In this document: piece by piece, positions 51,264-59,116 of the stretch
How the letters are laid out: the number at the start of each line of letters is the position of its first letter
How positions within the stretch are numbered: position 1 is the first letter of the stretch
Origin: M1-B18 sp048264125
Lineage (GTDB): Bacteria; Bacillota; Clostridia; Peptostreptococcales; Natronincolaceae
Direction: 5' to 3'
Assembly (NCBI GenBank): GCA_048264125.1
Contig: JBLXDM010000004.1
Location: 62,001-126,000 of the forward strand
Length of the DNA: 64,000 nucleotides
Made by a program: the position numbers and the translations under genes
Notes under the pieces: model-generated
The model's input: only the letters and a program-made list of their open reading frames with translations
Told to the model about the DNA's origin: nothing
Database searches by the model: none

Positions 51264-51928
51264 TTTACATCCTCCTGATTTTTATAGCTTAGGGCTATGC
51301 CATCCCCGATAGGAATTATGCTGGTTATCAGCTGGGGATGCTTGCATATATACTCTAAATAGTCCCTCAATCTATTGACGATAGTTCGCTTTCTTCTCAT
51401 TACCAGCTGGTCCGTAGCCGTCATGCCCTTAAAGAGGATATTATCTGAAATCAATAAGCCTCCAGGCTTAAGTAAATGCAGGCAGTCCACTAGAAAGTCT
51501 GTGTACTGGCCCTTAGCACCATCTAGAAATATAATATCATAGCTTCCCTCAAGAAATTTCAGTATATCCTCTGCATCCCCCTGCAAAAGCCGTATATTTT
51601 CCTTTTTGCCTGCTCTTTCAATATTCATTTTAGCCTGCTGAACCATCTTTTCATTTCTCTCTATTGTGGTGACATGTCCCTCTTCTCCCATTGCATAGCT
51701 GAATATCAAGGTGGAGTAAGCGATAGCCGTACCTACCTCCAAAACCCTTTTAGCCTGCGTCGTATGTGTTAGCACCTCTAATAGTGCTGCCACTTCCTTA
51801 TGTACAATAGGGACAACATTTTCAACTGCATATTGCTCCATTTCCTTCAAAAGCCCTTCGTGGGGAGGCAATAGCTCTCTAATGTAGTCCTCCACAATAG
51901 GATTTGTAATATTACTCAACGAGAACAA
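51260..51928 (-). CDS. trmR: O-methyltransferase TrmR (tRNA 5-hydroxyuridine methyltransferase)
   Basis: A 222-residue SAM-dependent methyltransferase of the YrrM family. The SAM-binding motif is VLEVGTAIAYST (about 62-73), followed by the acidic TTIERNE (about 87-93). The FLDGAKGQY and SDNILFKG motifs are the usual metal and substrate residues. In Bacillus the enzyme converts 5-hydroxyuridine to 5-methoxyuridine at position 34 of tRNA. The overlap with trhP gives strong functional support. Confidence 0.9.
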   Translation of the reverse strand: MFSLSNITNPIVEDYIRELLPPHEGLLKEMEQYAVENVVPIVHKEVAALLEVLTHTTQAKRVLEVGTAIAYSTLIFSYAMGEEGHVTTIERNEKMVQQAKMNIERAGKKENIRLLQGDAEDILKFLEGSYDIIFLDGAKGQYTDFLVDCLHLLKPGGLLISDNILFKGMTATDQLVMRRKRTIVNRLRDYLEYICKHPQLITSIIPIGDGIALSYKNQEDVK

Positions 51929-52063
51929 CTCCTTATTTCATTTTAAAAAAGCTCAAGGACTTCCACATAAATGAAGTCTCTCCTAAAATTACATTTTCTA
52001 TTATATAATTTAAAGCCTCTAAAGACAAGTTTTGGTGAAGCCTTAGGTGGTATTTTTTGAAAA

Positions 52064-52093
52064 TAAAAAAAGCAGCCATGCCAATGACTGCTT
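52064..52093 (-). terminator. Terminator overlapping the ylbF-family stop codon
   Basis: Stem 52070-52079 / 52084-52093 (ten pairs with one G-U) followed by a T run in the minus-strand RNA. The TAA stop at 52092-52094 is in the stem. Confidence 0.85.
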
Positions 52094-52442
52094 AATCCTC
52101 CCTATTTAAGTCGAAATCCAGATCTACCGCTTCACCCAATATCTTGTAAATATCCGTCATCATTTGAGTCAGCCTGTATTCAGCCTGCATATATTCGCTT
52201 ATTATGCCATCCTCCATCAATATATTATGCAGCTCCTGGAGCCTAACAATTTTGCTTTCATCCACCTGCTGCCCCATCATTTGAGCACTTTGCACCTCAA
52301 ACTGCCTCCGTCTGAAGTCATCCATCATGACCTTCACCTCAGGATTGGCTTTAACCTTAGTTTCTAGGTTTTTATATACTATATATTCATCACTTTCTTT
52401 TAAAGCCTTGGCTAATTGATGTGCACAGTTATAAACATTCAT
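52092..52442 (-). CDS. YlbF/YmcA family protein
   Basis: A 116-residue all-helical protein of the YlbF/YmcA/YheA family. The central pattern V-M-M-D-D-F-R-R-R-Q-F-E-V-Q (about 38-51) and the C-terminal LTQMMTDIYKILGEAVDLDF are typical. In Bacillus YlbF and YmcA bind RNase Y and alter RNA processing. A similar role here is plausible, and RNase J is encoded 1.2 kb away, but this paralogue group is not resolved. Confidence 0.88.
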   Translation of the reverse strand: MNVYNCAHQLAKALKESDEYIVYKNLETKVKANPEVKVMMDDFRRRQFEVQSAQMMGQQVDESKIVRLQELHNILMEDGIISEYMQAEYRLTQMMTDIYKILGEAVDLDFDLNRED

Positions 52443-52595
52443 TTTATTAAACAGCCTCCCTTTAAAATAATGCAGAATTGCATTGTGAATAATTATTTAT
52501 AATATCTATATTCATTTTATATAAAGTCATGTAAGAAATCAATGCAAAAAGAAGGAAATAAGTTTGTTAAGACCTTCCATATGTCCTAAATTACC

Positions 52596-53189
52596 TTATA
52601 TACTCATAATCAGAGGGACCAGAATTGGCACCATAAAGGATAATGCGACACCTGTAATAAAGGAAATAACAGCTACACTGCCATCGGTGGACCTTGATAT
52701 AACCGGCAGGGTTGTATCCATGGCAGTTGCCCCTGCAGGCGCAATGCTCTCCAGACCTCCTATATAGCGGGCCACAAGAGGTATTGTTATCAAGGCTATT
52801 ATCTCACGGCTAATATTTGTAAGGAAGGCAAGGCTCCCCAGCTGTGGGCTATGCTTTGAAAGCTCTATAGCCGAAAGAGAATACCAGCCAAAGCCTGCAC
52901 CTACGGCCCCTGCCTCCCTTAAGGGAAGCTTGAGCAAGTAGCCCCCTGCCATGGCACCAAATATACTGCCAAAGGCGATCATAATAGGAACCAATAAAAC
53001 CTTCAGTCCCATTCTCTTAATTTTATCAAATATATCCCTCTGTCGGCCTATATCAATGCCTACAAATAAGAGCAGCAGACATAGTCCAATATCAATTCCA
53101 TAGCCTATATATTGGCTAGCCTCCGGTGGAAACACTGTATAGCCCAGTAAAATACCAATAACCACAGCCAATAGTATGCTAAATGTCAT
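52596..53189 (-). CDS. lysO: LysO-family lysine exporter, C-terminal part
   Basis: A 197-residue protein with about six membrane helices, equal to the second two thirds of the LysO (YbjE, DUF340) exporter. The signature GAVGAGFGWYSLSAIELS (about 93-110) and the TNISREIIAL segment with its acidic and basic residues are present. It overlaps the N-terminal part by 11 bases in a different frame. Together the two chains (101 + 197) equal one full LysO. The family exports L-lysine or thialysine. Confidence 0.87.
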   Translation of the reverse strand: MTFSILLAVVIGILLGYTVFPPEASQYIGYGIDIGLCLLLLFVGIDIGRQRDIFDKIKRMGLKVLLVPIMIAFGSIFGAMAGGYLLKLPLREAGAVGAGFGWYSLSAIELSKHSPQLGSLAFLTNISREIIALITIPLVARYIGGLESIAPAGATAMDTTLPVISRSTDGSVAVISFITGVALSFMVPILVPLIMSI

Positions 53190-53484
53190 TCTGTATCTGC
53201 CCCTCCTTCTCCTCCCTCATAACATGCTTAGCCACCAGCCTGACGGCAGCAATGCTAAAGATAATTGAAAAGACAGCCAGTGTAATTGCTTGAAAGCCTA
53301 TAAGGCCGAAATATTTTATCGTATCCTTATCTAGTCCAATTTTTATTCCCATAATTAACAGCAGAAAAAGCAGGGAAAAATTCTGTAGCTTCCCCAAATG
53401 CTTCATTAAGCCTGGCTTTATTAAATCCCTGTAGCCAATAATTGCTCCAATAATTATTATTAGTAAATATAGCAATATATTCAT
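53179..53484 (-). CDS. LysO-family lysine exporter, N-terminal part
   Basis: A 101-residue protein with three membrane helices that matches the first third of LysO. It has its own strong ribosome-binding site (GGGGGAGGAG) and a TATAAT-like box upstream (53513-53508). It ends TAG within the start region of the C-terminal part. Separate N and C chains occur in several Firmicutes, so this is probably a natural split rather than damage, but a frameshift cannot be excluded. Confidence 0.8.
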   Translation of the reverse strand: MNILLYLLIIIIGAIIGYRDLIKPGLMKHLGKLQNFSLLFLLLIMGIKIGLDKDTIKYFGLIGFQAITLAVFSIIFSIAAVRLVAKHVMREEKEGQIQNDI

Positions 53485-53566
53485 GTAAATCTCCTCCCCC
53501 TGGAAATATTATACTACATTCTGGATACATAAGCCATGTAGAACCTGGATTCGTAAATTTTCAACT

Positions 53567-53600
53567 CAAATTAAAAGGCTCCCATCACTGGGAGCCTTTT
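53567..53600. terminator. Terminator after the RNase J gene
   Basis: Perfect 12-base stem 53573-53584 / 53589-53600 (AAAAGGCTCCCA type), loop of 4, T runs on both sides. It starts 3 bases after the stop codon. Confidence 0.9.
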
Positions 53601-53602
53601 TA

Positions 53603-55267
53603 CTATACCTCCATTATTACAGGAAGTATCATTGGTCTTCTCTTTGTTTTCTCATATAGGAAGTTCTTTAGTCCATCCTTGATGGTGCTTTTTAATACGG
53701 ACCATTCCCTAACATTTTGGTTTTGGCAGTTTTCTAGAGCCTTGCTCACTACTTCCTTGGCCTCATCCATTAAAACCTCTGACTCTCTTACGTAAACAAA
53801 GCCTCTGGAGATAATGTCGGGACCCGCCACTATTTTTCCAGCTTCTCTAGATATGGTTACAACCACCACCAGCAGGCCGTCCTCAGCCAGATGCTTACGG
53901 TCTCTTAGTACGATATTTCCAACGTCTCCTACACCTAAGCCATCAACTAATACCCTGCCTGCAGGAACTGTACCGTTTATCTTAGCATAGTCCTTAGTAA
54001 ACTCCATTATAGTTCCATTTTGAGGTATAAAGATGTTTTCCTTTGGCATTCCTAACTCTTCTGCAAGCTTAGCATGCTTTCTAAGATGCCTATGCTCTCC
54101 ATGAACAGGAATAAAGTACTTTGGCTTTACAAGTCGATGCATTAGCTTTAGCTCCTCCTGGCATGCATGTCCTGATACATGGACATCTGCTAGGCTTTCG
54201 TAAATAACCTCTGCACCCTTTTCAAACAATTGATTTATAACCTTGCTCACCAGCTTTTCATTACCTGGTATCGGTGTTGAAGAGAAGACGATTAGGTCTC
54301 CGTTTCTTATCTCAATCTTTTTATGCTCTGAGCTGGCCATCCTTGAAAGGGCTGCCATAGGCTCTCCTTGACTTCCTGTCGTAATAATCGCTAATTCATG
54401 ATCCTCATATTTATCCATATCATCAATATCTATTAGCAGATCCTCTGACACAGTTAAAATTCCTAGCTCCACTGCAACATTTACGACATTTACCATGCTT
54501 CTTCCTGAAACCACAACTTTTCGGTTATATTTTTGGGCGGCTTCCATAACCTGTTGTACTCTATGGACATTTGAAGCAAAGGTTGCAACGATTATACGTT
54601 TTTTCGTATTTCTAAAGATATTTTCAAAGGTAACGCCTACGCTTCTTTCAGACATAGTCGAGCCTGGTCTCTCGGCATTTGTACTATCTGCCATCATAAC
54701 CAATACTCCCTTTTGACCTAATTCTGCTATTTTATGCAGGTCGATTACATTGTTATCAATTGGTGTATAATCGATTTTAAAATCTCCCGTATGGAATACA
54801 GTACCCATAGGTGTGTGGATAGCAATTGCACAAGCATCCGGTATACTATGGCTGGTCCTTATAAACTCAATGTTAAAGGAACCAAGCTTTATAGAGTCTC
54901 CCGGATTAATTCTCTGCAGGTGAAGGTTTGGAATCTTATGCTCCTTCAGCTTTATATCCACTAGTCCCAAGGTCAATCTGCTGCCATATACCGGCACATT
55001 GATTTTCTTCAGCACATAAGGCAAAGCGCCTATATGATCCTCATGCCCGTGAGTAAGCAGAATTGCATGAATCTTTTCCTTGTTCTTAAGTATATAGGTT
55101 ATGTCAGGTATAACGATGTCTATACCCAACAGTTCATCCTCCGGAAAGCACAATCCGCAGTCTATGATAACTATTTCATCCTTATATTCGATAGCCGTCA
55201 TGTTTTTTCCAATTTCATTAATACCACCGAGTGGTATTATTCTAAGCTTTGCTGGTTTTCTCCCCAA
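53603..55267 (-). CDS. rnj: Ribonuclease J
   Basis: A 554-residue metallo-beta-lactamase-fold ribonuclease (beta-CASP family), with endonuclease and 5'-3' exonuclease activity in mRNA decay and rRNA maturation. The metal motif LTHGHEDHIGALPY (about 73-86) is present, with further ligands in TGDFKID (near 166) and the PVHGEHRHL motif (about 368-376). The length matches RNase J. Only one copy is in the window. A terminator follows, and fur lies upstream as a separate unit. Confidence 0.96.
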   Translation of the reverse strand: MGRKPAKLRIIPLGGINEIGKNMTAIEYKDEIVIIDCGLCFPEDELLGIDIVIPDITYILKNKEKIHAILLTHGHEDHIGALPYVLKKINVPVYGSRLTLGLVDIKLKEHKIPNLHLQRINPGDSIKLGSFNIEFIRTSHSIPDACAIAIHTPMGTVFHTGDFKIDYTPIDNNVIDLHKIAELGQKGVLVMMADSTNAERPGSTMSERSVGVTFENIFRNTKKRIIVATFASNVHRVQQVMEAAQKYNRKVVVSGRSMVNVVNVAVELGILTVSEDLLIDIDDMDKYEDHELAIITTGSQGEPMAALSRMASSEHKKIEIRNGDLIVFSSTPIPGNEKLVSKVINQLFEKGAEVIYESLADVHVSGHACQEELKLMHRLVKPKYFIPVHGEHRHLRKHAKLAEELGMPKENIFIPQNGTIMEFTKDYAKINGTVPAGRVLVDGLGVGDVGNIVLRDRKHLAEDGLLVVVVTISREAGKIVAGPDIISRGFVYVRESEVLMDEAKEVVSKALENCQNQNVREWSVLKSTIKDGLKNFLYEKTKRRPMILPVIMEV

Positions 55268-55512
55268 TATTTATCACTCCTTCTTTTTTAATCCGCCCAT
55301 TTATTTAAATAATTGTATTTCCTTAACCGTGCAATCTACGCCATATCCATTTTACCACATTAGTAAAATAGATGAAAAAGTATTTTTATTACACCTAAGA
55401 AACATTTTTTGATACTAAGGCAAGAATCATCCGAAAATTCTCAGCATGAGTATTATATTCTTTATTTTAACCTAAAGTATCGCTTTTAACACCTGACATA
55501 ATAAAATGCCGC

Positions 55513-55541
55513 AAAAAAAGTCTTGCCTTATTAGCAAGACT
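55513..55541 (-). terminator. Terminator after fur
   Basis: Stem 55519-55526 / 55534-55541 (AGTCTTGC, loop of 7, GCAAGACT) followed by seven T in the minus-strand RNA. Confidence 0.9.
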
Positions 55542-55544
55542 TGA

Positions 55545-55982
55545 CTATTGACAATTTGAACAAATACCGAAAAACTTAACTTTGTGATCCTTGATTTTAA
55601 AGTGGTGTGTCTTTTCAATCTCTTCTTCAAGCTGATCCAATAAATCCAGCTCAACCTCGATAACATTACCACAGCTCTGACAAATTAAGTGATGATGCTG
55701 ATGATCATCTTCATGAGTATTAAATTCATATCTACTACATCCATCATCTAGGTTAAGCTTTGAAACTAATCCTAAATCATCCAGTAGCTGTACAGTTCTA
55801 TATACTGTAGCCAAGCCTATTTCGGGACATTTATCCCTTACTAATTCGTAAATTTCTTCCGTATTTAAGTGTTTCCCTTGATTGTCGAAGATAATGTCCA
55901 AGGTTGCCCTACGCTGAGGTGTCAGTTTAAATCCCTTCTCCTTCAGTCGTTCCTTAAGATTTTCTATAAGTAGACCATCCAC
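55545..55982 (-). CDS. fur: Fur-family transcriptional regulator
   Basis: A protein of about 145 residues with the Fur winged helix (KGFKLTPQRRATLDIIFD; IGLATVYRTVQLLDDLGLV) and the metal-binding dimer domain. HEDDHQHHHLICQSCG supplies the regulatory and structural sites, and CSNC closes the zinc site at the C-terminus. The sequence looks closer to Fur than to PerR or Zur, but metal choice cannot be read with certainty. The start is taken as the GTG at 55982; an upstream reading to 56054 adds residues not seen in the family. Confidence 0.88.
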   Translation of the reverse strand: MDGLLIENLKERLKEKGFKLTPQRRATLDIIFDNQGKHLNTEEIYELVRDKCPEIGLATVYRTVQLLDDLGLVSKLNLDDGCSRYEFNTHEDDHQHHHLICQSCGNVIEVELDLLDQLEEEIEKTHHFKIKDHKVKFFGICSNCQ

Positions 55983-56099
55983 ATATATCACCGCATTTCT
56001 CAAATAATAACTGCTTTCATAAATAAGTATAGCTGGTAATATAAATTTTGTCAATATTTTACTTGGAAAGTATCAGTATTTTAATTTCAATTAATAAAT

Positions 56100-56795
56100 C
56101 TATATTATTTTAAGCTCCTCAGCCAATTCTATATATTCCTCTGTGACCTTAGTATTAAAGGCATAGAATTCTACTCCAGCAGCCACTGCCTTTTCCATTG
56201 CATCCGCGAAGGCTGCGTCCATCTCTCTGTTGGGTGTAAAAAATTTTCCGTCTCCTCTTTGTACTATAAAAATAACAGCTGTTCTAAAGCCTACCTCTAG
56301 AGCCTCTACTAGCTCAAGTATATGCCTTTGCCCTCTCTCGGTGGGTGCATCGGGAAAAGAGGCTATATGATTTTCTTTAACCAGTGTTACACATTTTGCC
56401 TCAATCAATGCATTTTCCTGTTGATTGGACAATGAAAAATCAAACTTGCTCCTTCCAAAGGTAACCTCTCTTTTTATTGAGGTATACTCTGAAAAATATG
56501 GTATTGCGCCTTCCTTAAAGGCCTTTTCCAGCATTGTATTGGGTAGCTTGGAGTCTATCGAAATCAACATATCCTCCTTGTATACCATCAGAAGGTCATA
56601 ATTCGTCTTTCTATGGGGCTCCTGCACATATCTCAGCAAAACCCTTGCTCCCGGTATTAAAAGCTCCCGCATTCTCCCGGTATTAGCCACATGCACCAGC
56701 TCTATATTGTCCTTCACCAGTACCTTGGCTATAAATCTGTTCACTCTTTCTACAAAAAAACCCTCTATTTTTACTCCTTCAATAAAAACCTTCAT
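56100..56795 (-). CDS. sfsA: SfsA-family nuclease
   Basis: A 231-residue protein of normal SfsA length. The N-terminal OB-like part contains FIAKVLV and HVANTGRMRELL (about 37-48). The nuclease-like core contains FDFSL and LIEAKCVTL, and the TERGQRHILEL motif follows. SfsA has been described as a sugar-fermentation stimulation protein and as a DNA/RNA nuclease with a PD-(D/E)XK-like centre. The start is the ATG at 56795, behind AGGTG. It is divergent from the plus-strand gene at 56889. Confidence 0.92.
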   Translation of the reverse strand: MKVFIEGVKIEGFFVERVNRFIAKVLVKDNIELVHVANTGRMRELLIPGARVLLRYVQEPHRKTNYDLLMVYKEDMLISIDSKLPNTMLEKAFKEGAIPYFSEYTSIKREVTFGRSKFDFSLSNQQENALIEAKCVTLVKENHIASFPDAPTERGQRHILELVEALEVGFRTAVIFIVQRGDGKFFTPNREMDAAFADAMEKAVAAGVEFYAFNTKVTEEYIELAEELKII

Positions 56796-56888
56796 ATTCT
56801 GCACCTACTTATGCTATAATAATTTTGTATATATTTAAAATCCTCAGTTTTAATAATACATAAATCAATTTGAGGGGGTAGTATAAAA

Positions 56889-57341
56889 TTGAAGACCAGT
56901 CAACGGGTATTTCTTAATACCATACATGGTTTGTTTTTGGGCTTTTCCATTGGAATGACGGCATCAATATTAGTAGGTGAATTTTACCCGGCATTTGATG
57001 CTTACCTACAGCCTGAATTCATTTATCCTGTTTTTTCAGTCCTTGGTGCCATCATTGGCTTTATAAAGGGCTATCAGAATAAGGGTCGGCTTCTGAACTT
57101 TTTGTTTTCTACAGCAGGTACAATATTAACCCCACTGATATTATTTTCATTAACTCTTTATTTCATTGGCTTAGAAGAATTCCTATCTCTACCCCCTATG
57201 ATATTTAAAAACGGACTTGGCTTACCTCAATTAGACACCCAGCTAACCACCTACATCCTTGCTTTTTTGTTTGCGCTGGGGGCTGTTGCTTCCTTTATTT
57301 CAAGCCTATCTATAAATAAAAGGAAAAGATGGACTTGGTAA
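56889..57341 (+). CDS. Small polytopic membrane protein of unknown function
   Basis: A 150-residue protein with four membrane helices (about 8-30, 45-62, 70-92, 118-142) and a basic C-terminal tail (NKRKRWTW). It starts at a TTG 10 bases after GAGGGGG. It is the only clear gene on the plus strand in 64 kb, and it meets the DUF1292 gene tail to tail at a shared terminator. I do not recognise the family. Confidence 0.75.
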   Translation: MKTSQRVFLNTIHGLFLGFSIGMTASILVGEFYPAFDAYLQPEFIYPVFSVLGAIIGFIKGYQNKGRLLNFLFSTAGTILTPLILFSLTLYFIGLEEFLSLPPMIFKNGLGLPQLDTQLTTYILAFLFALGAVASFISSLSINKRKRWTW

Positions 57342-57357
57342 AGTCCATCTTTTTTAT
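57324..57357. terminator. Shared bidirectional terminator
   Basis: Perfect 12-base stem 57325-57336 / 57341-57352 (AAAGATGGACTT type), loop of 4 containing the TAA stop of the plus-strand gene, and T-rich runs in both directions. It serves both the plus-strand membrane gene and the minus-strand DUF1292 gene. Confidence 0.88.
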
Positions 57358-57632
57358 TATTCTTGATCTTCTTCTCCCATTTCATCCATTATTGCTTCGT
57401 ATGCAGCAACAACGTTATCATACTCCTCGTCATCCTCAACGGCGATTAAGGTATATTCATCATTTTCTTGGTTTTCAATCTTGAATATATATGCTTCTTC
57501 TTCTTCATCTGCGTCAACAGGCAATAAAATAGCATATTCTTGGCCTTCTACTTCTAAAGTCATAAGGATCTCGAAATTTTCTTCTTGTCCTTCTTCATCA
57601 ACCAGCGTTATAATATCATCTCTTTCATCCAT
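57357..57632 (-). CDS. DUF1292 family protein (YrzB-like)
   Basis: A 91-residue very acidic protein with the DUF1292 pattern: IITLVDEEGQEENFEIL at the start, EYAILLPVD in the middle and DEEYDNVVAAYE at the end. The function is unknown. In Firmicutes it is encoded with ruvX, ireB and alaS, and the same order is seen here. Confidence 0.93.
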   Translation of the reverse strand: MDERDDIITLVDEEGQEENFEILMTLEVEGQEYAILLPVDADEEEEAYIFKIENQENDEYTLIAVEDDEEYDNVVAAYEAIMDEMGEEDQE

Positions 57633-57714
57633 TTCATAAAACTCCTTTCTATTTGTCTTTACTACTCTTGTATTATATACTATTATCCTTCAAATTAATA
57701 CTAATTATTTTCTA

Positions 57715-58131
57715 TTATTTACATATACTATCAAGATATCCCTGTAAAATATATACCGCCGCCATCTTATCTATAACTTCCTTACGCTTCTTTCTGCTGA
57801 CGTCAGCTGCTATCAAGGAACGTTCTGCAGCGACTGTAGTCAGCCTTTCATCCCAAAGGACAATCTCAGCTGAAAAACGCTTTTTAAGCCGCTCTGCAAA
57901 CTCCTGCACCTTTTCTCCCTGAGGCCCTATGGTGCCATTCATGTTTTTAGGCAGCCCCACTACAATTTTATTGACTTCATATTCCTTAACCAATTCCTCA
58001 AGCCTTTGCAAATCCTTTTTTATATTCGTTCGCATTATAGTTTCAATTCCCTGCGCTGTCCAGCCCATTGGATCGCTGGCAGCAATGCCAATTGTTTTGT
58101 CTCCAACATCCAAGCCCATAGTTCTCGCCAT
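57715..58131 (-). CDS. ruvX: Putative Holliday junction resolvase / pre-16S rRNA nuclease YqgF
   Basis: A 138-residue RNase-H-fold protein. The first catalytic Asp is in GLDVGDKTIGIA (about 5-16), the Glu/Asp pair is in LWDERLTTV (about 95-103), and the last Asp is in VIDKMAAVYIL. YqgF matures the 5' end of 16S rRNA in Escherichia coli and is also named RuvX. The start is the ATG at 58131 behind AGGAGGTAATAAA; a longer reading overlaps the upstream gene. Confidence 0.94.
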   Translation of the reverse strand: MARTMGLDVGDKTIGIAASDPMGWTAQGIETIMRTNIKKDLQRLEELVKEYEVNKIVVGLPKNMNGTIGPQGEKVQEFAERLKKRFSAEIVLWDERLTTVAAERSLIAADVSRKKRKEVIDKMAAVYILQGYLDSICK

Positions 58132-58142
58132 TTTATTACCTC

Positions 58143-59096
58143 CTATACAACCTTTATGCAAAACTGTGGACAATATTTAGAGCAGTAGCCGCATAGCACG
58201 CATTTTTCATGGTCAACCACCAGCCTGTCGTTTTCAATCCTTAAAGCCTTATGGGAGCAGGCCTTTACACAGCTGCCGCAGACCTCACACCAGTCGGCAA
58301 TATTTAGGCTTTTGTTCTCCAAAATAAGCCGATGCTGTAGCTTAGCTTCATCATATTCCCCCAGCAGCATTGAAATATTCATATCAATTTCCTCATTGGA
58401 CTGCATACCTACTGCAATTGAATGTAGATAGGGAATATCTAACACAAAGTCAAAGCATTCCTTAAAGCTTCTAAGCAGGTTTCCCCCACCCAAGGGCTTC
58501 ATGCCATATATGCCCTTTCCCTGTAAATGGGCCTTTTCCAATGCTGAAAGCATTTCCTCTATGGTGCCATCCTGTATACCCAGTCCCGCCTTGTTGACGA
58601 TAGGGTGCAATACCTGTATTTCCTTATACTTAAGACTGGCCTCCACACCGGCTATCCGATGGGTGGATATGCCAACGGCTTTGATGTAGCCCTCCTCCTT
58701 TTTTCTAATAAAGAACTCAAGAGCTTCATAATGTCCCTTTATAGTCAATTCACTCTCCTGCTCGTGAAGCAGAAAAACATCGACATAATCCGTATTCATT
58801 TCCTTCAGAGCCTTATTAAGGCTTTCCTCAGCCGTTTCCTTAGAATAGGCATAGGATTTTGTAGCTATGACATATTGCTGTCTTGGAATACCCTCTAGGG
58901 CACTTTTTATATGAGGATAGGTTTCGTATAGCTCTGCAGTATCTACAAAATTGATACCCCTTTCAAAGCCATACCGCAACAATCTACCCCCCTCCTCCGG
59001 AGACAGTTTTTTTTGTAGGGGACCCATGGTAAGGCTTCCGAAGCACAGCCTTGACACTGATAAGCCAGTGTCCCCCAAAAGGCTTTTATACAACAT
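58143..59096 (-). CDS. Aldo/keto reductase with C-terminal 4Fe-4S ferredoxin domain
   Basis: A 317-residue protein. The TIM-barrel part (about 1-255) has the catalytic residues: Asp and Tyr in VDTAELYETY (about 54-63), Lys in IATKSY and His in LLHEQE. The C-terminus has two clusters, CEVCGSCVKAC (about 270-280) and CVLCGYCSKYC (about 299-309), for two 4Fe-4S centres. This class is common in anaerobes; the substrate is unknown. The start was set at the ATG at 59096 by GGGAG five bases upstream. Confidence 0.9.
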   Translation of the reverse strand: MLYKSLLGDTGLSVSRLCFGSLTMGPLQKKLSPEEGGRLLRYGFERGINFVDTAELYETYPHIKSALEGIPRQQYVIATKSYAYSKETAEESLNKALKEMNTDYVDVFLLHEQESELTIKGHYEALEFFIRKKEEGYIKAVGISTHRIAGVEASLKYKEIQVLHPIVNKAGLGIQDGTIEEMLSALEKAHLQGKGIYGMKPLGGGNLLRSFKECFDFVLDIPYLHSIAVGMQSNEEIDMNISMLLGEYDEAKLQHRLILENKSLNIADWCEVCGSCVKACSHKALRIENDRLVVDHEKCVLCGYCSKYCPQFCIKVV

Positions 59097-59116
59097 AAAC
59101 ACTCCCTGCTGCTTTG

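Noticed and set aside
53327..53530. Alternative ORF across the start of the LysO N-terminal part
   Set aside because: It overlaps the LysO chain in a different frame and lacks a ribosome-binding site.
55472..55672. Minus-strand ORF over the end of fur
   Set aside because: It crosses the fur terminator and overlaps fur in another frame.
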